Below, one piece after another: positions 55,157 through 64,000 of a DNA stretch of 64,000 bases. The translations under genes were made by a program, and so were the position numbers. The notes under the pieces are model-generated. The model saw nothing but the letters and a program-made list of their open reading frames with translations, searched no databases and had not been told where the DNA came from. The DNA comes from Eutypa lata (lineage: Eukaryota > Ascomycota > Sordariomycetes > Xylariales > Diatrypaceae), in contig JAKULF010000014.1 in NCBI GenBank assembly GCA_022661535.1, positions 310,001-374,000 of the forward strand, given 5' to 3'. Numbering within the stretch: position 1 is the stretch's first letter; each line of letters opens with the position of its first letter.

Positions 55157-56854
55157 CCAATCAATGATTCAATAATAAACTGGAGCCCTTCTTTGTCGGG
55201 TCGAATGATGTTTTATTTTATTTTATTTTATTGCCATAGGCACCCCAGCGGAGTCGGCGCAGAGAATAGTCGCCTCAATCGGTGTTTGTGTATGTACGTA
55301 CAGTGTGATGCACGATATCGGGAGCGACGGTCTCAAGATGCAGTAAACATCGGGCGATAGGCGATCGTTATCGTAGGTTGCCTCCTCTGTTGGACGACCC
55401 AATAACTAACGAGAGCCTATAGAAGGGACTAGTAACGTTCTGGTCTGCTACTGCGGCCTGCAGCTTTATTTCTCGACTACCTTATTTCTCTCCGCGCAAG
55501 CTATCTTTCGAGACCTAAACCTCCCCTAATGCTGCGGCTCTGCGCAAATATGTGCGAAAAAGGCAATTGATGACACAGCTTCAGTTGACCGGAGTCAATG
55601 TAAGCCGCCTGGAATGAATGTTAACTTGTGTAAGATAGGCCTAGTCACTAAGCAGTAGTTTAAGGACCGGCGTGTAGTCGGATACCTAGTTGGAGTGGAG
55701 GCTCGATGACGGTTGGTTGTACAGAGGTAGAGTGGTCCAATTGGGGCATTCTTGATGAGTTGTCATTGTCTGCGAGTCATTACGTTAGGGAAAGTCGTGT
55801 ACCATTATCTGCCCGTTGTGATATGTTCAATTGGTGAAAAGCTATCGGTCTGCCTACTGTACCGTCAAGCAGAGGCCACTTTGTGGAATCTTCAGAATAA
55901 TTGCAGCCATTCACAGGCAACCTTCCTAATCCTATTATGGATAATTACCTAATGTACGGCCAGACTCTCCTACAGGTCCACAATTCTGAGTCCATAACAT
56001 GTAACTCCAGCACAGCACTTGTACGAATACGCTGTGTATGCAGCTGGGAAGATGTGTAGGTTTACAAGATTAACAGTATTTCTTCTTCTTCTTTTGATGT
56101 AAAGATAATTTAACTATATATGTTGTTATTTAATTAGTTTATTGTATAGTAGGGTTCTCCTGTTACGTTATCTTAGCTTTACTTGTCTTGGGTGCGTTTT
56201 TTCTTGTTTGTATAAGGTTTCAAGGTAAATATCGAGTAGATAACATAACCAAGGTGCTTTATATAAGAGACAAATGTGATTATCCTAGAATATCGTACAA
56301 TATAACTGTAACCACAAGCAGGTATCTAGACATATTTATATGGAGGTAGTGAGCCTCAACGAAGACCACACCCACCTCTGCACCTCTATACATTGTCGGA
56401 GTAGCGATTATCAATGACATTGCGTCATTCCGGGCAGCTAAATGAAAGTTACCTAAGCTCCGGAACCCCATGACTCCGTGTCTGTGGCGGATGTCGCTTG
56501 TCTGAGATAATTCGGGGAGACTTTGCCCCTTTTGGTTGATAAGATCTCAAATCATTTATCGGGTCAATTGCGTCTTTGTTATCCTCCGCTCGGAATTTGC
56601 TAGTTAGTTAGAGAGGTAGTAACTGCTCTCATATCATCATACAGTACGGTACATACTTGATAGCTGCATTCATCATAGTCCTTGCATTCGGTGATTCGTG
56701 AATAGCCGCCTGACAAATACAGATTAACCTTACTACGTACATACATACATACCTAAGTAAGTTACCCTTTCCAAGTTTTAGTATTAGTATATTAGGGGAA
56801 CCCCACCTTACCTTCTCTTCGCATTTGCAGTTCAACTAAAGAAACTACATCTTC
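55157..56854. other. Divergent promoter spacer, BAG gene / glutaredoxin
   Basis: 1.7 kb. Contains TTTTA units at 55211-55231 close to the BAG gene start, AT-rich sequence near 56080-56240 and TACA units near 56737-56760. No further gene is supported. Confidence 0.5.
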
Positions 56855-57415
<561 letters not shown>

Positions 57416-58288
57416 GGGCTTTCCAGAGCTTAAAGGCTACAAGCGAGCGAGTGCGCGAGTGATCTAAGGGGGCCGCCTTCACTTCAACTACCATGGCGAA
57501 CTAGGGGCTTCTATGAAACGCGCATGAACTGGCTAGGTTCGAGGACCCTTGTTGTGCTAGGGAACTCTTTTTCTAAGAAATGCTAGCTGGAGGTCAACCC
57601 TGTTGGGCAGGTGTAACGACAAATGGGATGAAGAGTTGATTACTATCTACTCAACATGTCTGGTTGTCGAACAAACATTGTCCCTTAGGAAAGAGCTGTG
57701 GTAGATTCTTGAATTCAGGGCTATCAACTACCTAGTCATACAGAGCAGCTGTCTCGACAAATCAGCGATAGATGTCCCTAGACTGTTGCTAGAAAACAAG
57801 TCAAATTTCCACCAAGCTCTATCTCATCCTTGTGCAACGTGGTTTCTTAAACTTCGTGTATGGGTATCTGGCGCAGAGTCTATTTCGTTTATTTTTGTTT
57901 TCTATCTGATCGCTGGAGTAGGGGCAAACATCCCAAACTCTGATTAGCATACATATCTTTCTTTAAATCTAAGCAACGAAGTTTAAACAGTGAACAGATT
58001 TCTCTGCAAACTCTCATATCAACCCAAGTTTGCTATTAATCGGCGAATCATCACTAGTCTTTGAGGAACAACTTTAACTTAATTTGCCAGAGTTCGAAGC
58101 CTACTAAACGATGGACAGACAAATACAAGCCTCCATGGTTTTTCTATTTCTCTTCAATCTTTTTCATTTTTCATATCTTGCCTTCCTAGACTCGACCTAC
58201 AACCGAGCGCCTTCATTCAGGATATAGCATCAAGACTATATTTAAAGAACACCAAATCTTGTCATATTTCGTTGTTCCCATTTCTCAG
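57416..58288. other. Spacer between glutaredoxin and small membrane protein gene
   Basis: 873 bp, AT-rich. A TATTTAAA-like sequence near 58237-58244 lies about 45 bp upstream of the next ATG. No gene was seen. Confidence 0.45.
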
Positions 58289-58570
58289 ATGGACAAATTA
58301 GGGGTCGTCGGCATTATATTTGCGCCAATCGGCTTCGTCGTGATCGTTGGTGTGTTCTGTTGGCGTGAATGGTGTGGTGGCCGCGGCGATGACAGCAGGA
58401 ACAACCCCAGAGGTAGCAGCAATAGCACGAGGCAAAGGGATAACTCTAGGCCAAGGAATAATTCTAGGCCAAGAGATAATTCGAGGCCAAGGGATGCCAT
58501 CAGCACGCCCACTTACAACCTACCGGTGCGCAATTTTAGCACGCTGTCGCGCATCTCGGAAGAGTCATAG
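58289..58570 (+). CDS. Small single-pass membrane protein with RPRDNS repeats (hypothetical)
   Basis: A 93-aa frame from ATG 58289. A short N-terminus is followed by one strong hydrophobic segment (VVGIIFAPIGFVVIVGVF, about 5-22), then CWREWC and a basic, Asn/Ser/Arg-rich tail. The tail contains four tandem 6-residue units of the form RPRDNS, encoded by 18-base repeats. It ends in a Ser/Thr-rich stretch (FSTLSRISEES). The arrangement suggests a small membrane protein with a cytosolic polar tail. No family is recognised. The frame could be spurious, but one membrane segment plus clean coding repeats argue for a real, possibly lineage-specific gene. Confidence 0.45.
   Translation: MDKLGVVGIIFAPIGFVVIVGVFCWREWCGGRGDDSRNNPRGSSNSTRQRDNSRPRNNSRPRDNSRPRDAISTPTYNLPVRNFSTLSRISEES
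58430..58501 (+). repeat. Four tandem 18-bp coding repeats
   Basis: Units at 58430-58447, 58448-58465, 58466-58483 and 58484-58501 share the pattern AGGCCAAGRGATAATTCT with a few substitutions. The last is the most diverged. They keep the reading frame of the small membrane protein. Confidence 0.8.
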
Positions 58571-58886
58571 TGGCTTAGTAGGAAAGGGGACAGGTAGGGG
58601 ATCCGATATCAAAATTTGGCGATCGTCTTGCACTGGAAGGAAGCTGCATATCTTTTCATCAACCTGTTAGAGCTTGGCTAGATATAACAATGAAGCCGAT
58701 CTGCTCGTCCCAGGCGAGTATTTGCAAGAAACCACACTTATACTTATGTAGACACTATATCTAATCAGTGTACGAGTGTAGGGATAGGAATTTTGGCATC
58801 GATTCGTCGGCTATCATACAAACTTATACAGCGCTCAAAGTATACACATGCTTTTTTATAAGATCCAAGTATCAACAAGGCAACTC

Positions 58887-60128
58887 CTACAGGACCTGCG
58901 TAGCTACCGTGCCAATGGGTCGCTCAACAAACTCCATAATTCCCTCAACGATGTTCTTCCGCGCCGGCTCGGACGCCACTTTGCTACCACCAAGGTAGTT
59001 GAGCCACAGCAGCTTCGATATCCGCTCGTCGTGGACGCGCCCAATCGTAATAGCGGTACCGTCGATATCCTTCTTCTTCTTGCCATCGTCGTAGGAAACG
59101 GCCAGCTCGCCCGACGCATCGCGACACAGCAGCAGCTCCTTCGCCTTAGGGACATTACCGCGGTTGAACATGACCTTGAACTCGCGCATGGCAGCACCGA
59201 ACGCCTCGTCCCCGAACTCATCCTTCCCATCACCACTACCACCCTGTTGCGCTGCCGGCGCCGAAGCGCGCGCCTGGATAGCCCGCACGAACCCGTCCCG
59301 CAGGTGGTGGAAGTTCGTGTCGCGGACAGGGACGATGCGGAACAGCGACCGCGGGCGGGCCTCGGCCAGGACGTCGGACCAGAGCTTCTCGCCGCGGACG
59401 GGGTCGAGCAGCGCCCGGCGCAGCTCCTCCTTCTCCGACGGGATCAGCGTCGACGCGATGGGGTTGATCTCGCGCACGAGCCGCGCCTGGATGGCGGCCA
59501 CGTCCGAGGTCGCGATGTAGAATCCCACCACGTACACGCGGATGCTGAACATGCTGACGGTGCGCGTGCCGAGCCCGACGAGCGTGTACTCCACCCCGTT
59601 GATCGTCTCCTGGCCGCTGGGGCTGCCGCTGCCGCTGCCCTCGCGCGCTGCGAAGACGTCGACGTTCATCAGCCGCGGGAACATCGGGACTGTGCTGTCG
59701 CCCGTCGGGACTAGCTCTTTGCCCTCGGCGTCGTGCACGACCGTCTTGCGCTTGGTGCCGGCATCAGTCGTGAACGGGTCCAGCTTTCCGGGTGGGACTC
59801 CTGCACCACCGCCCGAATCGAACTTCTTGGGCTTCCGCAGCTCAACCGAGAGCAGGTACGCGGTATAGCAGAAGATGAGCACGCCGGCGGTCGCGCCGCT
59901 CAGGAGGAAGTTCCGCCGCCGGGTGTGGTAGCCGTACGATTGCTCGCGCATGCGGCTGAGGTTGAGGTTCTCGACGGCGCGGGGCGACGACGATCGCTGC
60001 GGCCGGAGGAACGTCCGGCGTTGCTGTGCGTGTAGACATTGGAGGCGGGTTGAGCATGATGAGGATGGCCGGGTAAGGGGTCGGAGGAGGACCCGTGAGG
60101 GTGGTGGTATTGATCGTGCTGTCTTCAT
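58887..60128 (-). CDS. AIM18: Aim18-type mitochondrial chalcone-isomerase-fold protein
   Basis: An intronless frame of 413 aa from the first ATG at 60128. The N-terminus (MKTARSIPPPSRVLLRP and on) is basic and Ser-rich, a likely presequence. One hydrophobic segment (NFLLSGATAGVLIFCYTAYL, about 73-92) suggests inner-membrane anchoring. The chalcone-isomerase fold is recognised by INGVEYTLVGLGTRTVSMFS, IRVYVVGFYIA, FRIVPVRDTNFHHLRDGFVR and FGAAMREFKVMFNRGNVPKG-like text, ending with ISKLLWLNYLGGSKVASEPA. Fungal Aim18/Aim46 proteins have this layout; yeast Aim18 is mitochondrial and has been reported to bind heme, with no isomerase activity shown. Gly/Ser-rich loops (GSGSGSPSG, SAPAAQQGGSGDG) are insertions. 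Confidence 0.88.
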   Translation of the reverse strand: MKTARSIPPPSRVLLRPLTRPSSSCSTRLQCLHAQQRRTFLRPQRSSSPRAVENLNLSRMREQSYGYHTRRRNFLLSGATAGVLIFCYTAYLLSVELRKPKKFDSGGGAGVPPGKLDPFTTDAGTKRKTVVHDAEGKELVPTGDSTVPMFPRLMNVDVFAAREGSGSGSPSGQETINGVEYTLVGLGTRTVSMFSIRVYVVGFYIATSDVAAIQARLVREINPIASTLIPSEKEELRRALLDPVRGEKLWSDVLAEARPRSLFRIVPVRDTNFHHLRDGFVRAIQARASAPAAQQGGSGDGKDEFGDEAFGAAMREFKVMFNRGNVPKAKELLLCRDASGELAVSYDDGKKKKDIDGTAITIGRVHDERISKLLWLNYLGGSKVASEPARKNIVEGIMEFVERPIGTVATQVL

Positions 60129-60860
60129 CGTTGCGATTCGAGTTGGATTGGTGGGTACTAGGTAGCCTATGGCATGATTTTGAAGCTTCGGTGATCTAGT
60201 GCTTTTAGGAGGTAACGTTAGGACGGTAAGTTGGAGCTTCAATTGAACCTTAGGTACCGAGACAGGCGGGATCTGCTGGAGACCCCGCGGGGAATCTTTG
60301 ATTCCGCCTTCCGACGGCTTGCAGCGGCCCGATCCAGATGAGTTTCGGCTGGCCGAACGATCCGACGATCAGCAGCCAGGTGCTACAATACTTACATAAT
60401 AACGTTAATTGCTACAGGAGGCCATTGATGTGACGTCATTTCTTCGGAGGTGTCTATGTTCAAGTCTACCTAGCTACATCTTATTTATATTTTTAAGTTA
60501 CTCTCAAATTGGCATTAATACTTAAGTAAACACGTTGACAATATTGTTCCACTCATCGGATCGGCCTTAAAATGCAGAACTCCTTAGGTACTGAATTGCC
60601 CATGTGACGAAAGTATTACTCGGTAAATATGCGATTTCTTCCGGGGAATAGAATTAACATAGTTATGTCCAGCGTTGTCACTTTGATTACTCCCTCGACC
60701 CATCATCATCACCTTCAACCATTCATTTTGGCAATCGCGTAGCTCACTATTGAGAGGCAATCTCTTCGGGTTAACAGCTTATACATGACATACAATTAGA
60801 CTTCATTTCTCAACATCGGCAATTTCCTTCCAGTCTACAAGCGGTTTCTGATACCAGGGG
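60129..60860. other. Spacer between AIM18 and second P450
   Basis: 732 bp containing the AIM18 promoter and the 3' flank of the P450. No gene was seen. Confidence 0.5.
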
Positions 60861-62776
60861 TTATCGTTTTGTAACTCGCACCCAGAAGTCTTCTATAATC
60901 CAAAGCCCCTATAATTCGTTGTCAGCGATTAGAGCAGAGAGTATTGAGCTTTCAAACTTGATTAAAACAGAGGCCCTGACAGTGCGAATTCATATGAGGA
61001 CTATACTTACGGCACATTCGATTTTAACAGGCTTCTGAGAATTGACAATAGCAAAGTCGAACCGCCTAAGGAGCTACAGGTCTTGTCAGTCTCCAGTACG
61101 TGAACTCGGAGGCGAACATCCTCACCTCAACAAAAATCTTATTAAACTCCATGAACGCCACAGTCTTTCCGAGACATTGATACTTCCCATAGTGAAAGAC
61201 AAGGTCAACTGTACTAGTCATTTGCGCCAGGCGCCCTGCATCAGCGTCCAACCAACGTTCAGGGACGAAGAGCTCCGCATCCGGCCCGAAGGTTTTCTTG
61301 GAACGGTGAATTCCCAGGGAGGAGCTGCCAATATGGGTACCGCCGGGGATAAACTTGCCATCGATAATGTCGCCGCCCGGTGGCACGGTCTTGGAGAGAA
61401 GCCCACCGGCGGGTGGTAGGATCCGGAGCCCTTCCTTAATCACGGCCTGGAGGTAGGGCATCTCGCGACCCTCAGCATCCGTGATGGGCGAGGAGATCCT
61501 CCCGGTAGTAATGGCGCTGTCGATTTCTGCCCGTAATTTACTATATGCTCCCGGGTTGGTCAAGAGGCCTAGCATCACGCTACGGATGGTCGTGGCGGAT
61601 GTGTCGTTCCCGGCAAGCACCTGCAGTAGTGCTTCACTAGAAGCCTCTTCTTGGCTGAGCCCGTGACGGATGAAAGATCCTAGCATATCACGGCGTGATT
61701 TGGCTTGGTCTTTGAAGCGTTCTGCCACAACCTTTTTCGCTACCCTTTACCAACAGGTTAGAGACAGTTCCGTGTTAAAAGCTACGAGGAGAGGGCTGCG
61801 AAAAACTTATATCTCACCCGATAAAAGCACCAAAGCCGAGTTTATCACTATCCTTGGGCAGCAGTCCTCGAAGGAGAGGTGATTGGAGTAGAGTTATCAC
61901 CGATGGGACATGGGCTAGGACTTGCATGAATGGAATGCGCGCTTGAAAGATCTTTATGTAATCGAACACGTCGTCGTCTTGCTTTAGGTACCCAAATGCG
62001 CTCCCGAAAGATAAATCGCTGATGACATCCAAGGTGAAGTATTGGGCGACCAGGGCCAAGTCCATGGGACAATAGTGCTGATTCGTTGAAAGGTATTTGG
62101 TTTCAATCAACTCGACGAGCTCTGAGACCTGTGTGTCTATCGTACTCTCCATCGACTCGTTCTCCTTGCCGGAATACTGTGCTCTGTCGTCTTAATTATC
62201 TTCAATCCTCGTACTGGTTCGAAGACTTGAAACTGGAGCTTACCCCTGGAGCCATTCTGCTTCGGAGTTTGGAATGCGCGTTTTCGTCGCGCATCGAGAA
62301 GAGATTCTCTTTCGAGGGGTCGAATCGAAACGCACGATACCCTATCACCTCATTTCAGTTCCTACATTTGAGCACTTTACAACCTCCCACGACTTACATG
62401 GACTTCTTGTGTACGAAGACCGTACGGCCATCATCCTCCGTAGGATTTCTGGGTCGTCTGTCGCAAGCTCGTTTGGTCCAATGCGAACTAGCGATCCTAG
62501 TATTACTTGTGAGTACACATCAAAACTAAGCGGACCATGATGAAACGTACCGTACTTGTCATTCAGCTCCTTGATAGCGGTAGGCTGACGCATCGTGAAC
62601 GACTCTTTCACCATCCAGTATCTCGAGATTGAAGCCCAGAACGGCCCAGGTACGTGAGAGAGACGATACCATTCGTAGAATACATACATGACATAAGTTG
62701 CCAAGGCGAGGAAACCAGCCATCCAGGCTGTAACTGGGATTCCCGGAACAAATTGTAGTGTCATGATTGCTTCCAT
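60861..62776 (-). CDS. Cytochrome P450, pisatin demethylase-like group
   Basis: Seven exons: 62776-62551, 62496-62398, 62341-62244, 62176-61818, 61744-61126, 61073-61011 and 60908-60861. All phases agree and give 503 aa. An N-terminal anchor (TAWMAGFLALATYVMYVFYEW) precedes the hinge VPGPFWASIS. Family blocks are LVRIGPNELATDDPEILRRM, the I helix VLAGNDTSATTIR, the ExxR motif EGLR, PERW and the heme loop FHYGKYQCLG. The C-terminus GLWIIEDFWVRVTKR, supplied by the last small exon, matches what I expect for pisatin-demethylase and related fungal P450s. The gene is intact; the substrate is unknown. It stands alone without a recognisable biosynthetic cluster in this window. The first ATG is 62776; 62764 is an alternative. 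Confidence 0.92.
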
Positions 62777-64000
62777 AGTCAATGCATTCGTATCGTCTTA
62801 TGGTATGGTTATTCCAACTCCGTAAACGTTTAAGCACGATAGAGCACTATGCTTCTATAACAGGTATCTATAGTTGACCTACGACTATACACCTGTGCTA
62901 TTCGGGGGCTAGGAGCGACAACCTTCAAACTCGAGTTATGGTCACACAGAAGGAGGGGATAAAAGGTAGGTAAATTGACAATCGGATTTGCGTCATGATC
63001 CAGAAAGGCGCTTGTGATAGTCCACTGCATATTATAGATGATAGGAAAATATAGTTGACACACCCATCTATCCAATAAGATAGACCACTGGTCATGCAGT
63101 GTCAGTCAGCACCATCTGTTCCCCTCACGTATCGTAGATAGAGCCACACTCCCATTGGTAATCCTTTTCAATGAAGCTATGTCAATTAAATTCAAGTAAA
63201 GTCGACATAATTTATAGAATTAGAGTGATGATAACAAGAGATAATAGATAGGGAGTGTGGTCGATAGAGTAGCATCCCAATCCATGCATAAGCCGCTATG
63301 CTAGTACTATCAAACTAGCCACCCCCAATGACAGCTTGAGATTGGACTACCTCTGACACATCTTAATATATATTGCCCGAACTGGGAGATCTTAAAGGCG
63401 TAAGCTAGTGTTGAAGTCACATTAATGGACCTATTCCATTCTGTCTACTCGGAATTTTCAAATTCTAAATGGGAGCGGGATGCCGGCATGCAATCTGTAT
63501 TGTCCTCGTGAAATTAAGACAGACTAAGATAATTGAAATACCATACTACAGAAATTCAATACAAATTCTCCTCAGAAGTTAAGGCTTGTCTAAAATTCAC
63601 CGGTAAATGGGGCAGAGTATTCCAACACCAGTACAAAAGTCCCGAACATCTCCGGCGATGCCACAAACAGATTGAAACATCTCGACCTGCCACCGGAGAC
63701 CATATTTATTGTAAAAGTAAGCATATATAGGTTTGTTGTGCTACGGATATGGCTAGAAGTTTGAAGTGTAGATGTGACCTACCAATATATAAGGGGTAGC
63801 CGTAGCGAAGCTCCGGAGACCTATAAGGGGGATCTGCCAGCCTATATAAAAGGGGCATGACCCCTTCGAGTTATGGCGAAGCCGGCAATGGCAGTCATAC
63901 GTCACTATGTGATACACTATCAACTGAAATAACCGCAACAATCGCACAAAAGATGTTTGGCATATTAGTTTTCTTGAATTTATGCCTGGTGAAAATGATA
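62777..64000. other. 3.6-end spacer, AT-rich, no gene supported
   Basis: The last 1.2 kb holds the P450 promoter region. It has several short frames without features, and a 6-bp-arm palindrome AAGGGG/CCCCTT at 63850-63866 next to a TATATAAAA sequence. Confidence 0.5.

Overview
The window comes from the nuclear genome of a filamentous ascomycete (Pezizomycotina, most likely Sordariomycetes). Genes carry short GT..AG introns of about 45-210 nt with CTAAC/CTGAC-like branch points. The gene content is fungal: eisosome protein, HeLo-NACHT receptor, HET-domain relic, Yap-type bZIP and P450s. Coding exons are GC-rich, and spacers are full of TACC/GTAGG, CATA and homopolymer tracts. All splice models were built by hand, by checking reading phase across each junction and comparing with remembered family features. 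No search or RNA evidence was available.

Layout. 1-231 is the 3' end of a recyclin-1/Sec10-like gene ending in a CAAX box. 232-7845 is a gene-free, repeat-rich spacer. 7846-8953 encodes a bZIP-like factor with poly-Q. 11159-16085 (-) is a SNF2/RING helicase (IRC20/SHPRH type), divergent from the mitoribosomal protein mS41 (16739-17620, +). 17860-19194 (-) is the TFIIH kinase CDK7/Kin28. 20939-21981 (+) is a Frag1/DRAM/Sfk1 membrane protein. 22658-24914 (-) is eisosome protein Eis1. 26237-28069 (-) is a cytochrome P450. 28856-29787 (+) is a decayed HET-domain gene. 30127-30927 (+) is a centrin/calmodulin-like EF-hand protein. 31866-33396 (-) is a protein tyrosine phosphatase. 33844-35140 (-) is a tRNA m3C methyltransferase (Trm140), divergent from COQ10 (35719-36588, +). 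38065-40447 (-) is a coiled-coil protein with a ubiquitin-like domain.

After a 4.2 kb spacer come EMC2 (44613-45765, -), an intron-containing tRNA-Met (46888-47011) and an intronless HeLo-NACHT receptor (47451-50330, +). Then follow RPL16/uL13 (51630-52849, -), a BAG-domain chaperone regulator (53900-55156, -), glutaredoxin (56855-57415, +), a small membrane protein (58289-58570, +), an Aim18-type chalcone-isomerase-fold protein (58887-60128, -) and a second P450 (60861-62776, -).

Most genes are unlinked housekeeping functions: translation, transcription and repair, mitochondria, ER and plasma membrane. The accessory parts are the two P450s, the HET relic and the HeLo-NACHT gene, the last two belonging to fungal nonself-recognition and cell-death repertoires. 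I see no clear secondary-metabolite cluster, intact transposon or CRISPR array. Points of gene structure worth a second look are the extremely small first coding exons in several genes, a GC-AG intron in EIS1, the tRNA-Met intron, a BAG gene with no usable AUG, and two in-frame starts in the glutaredoxin.
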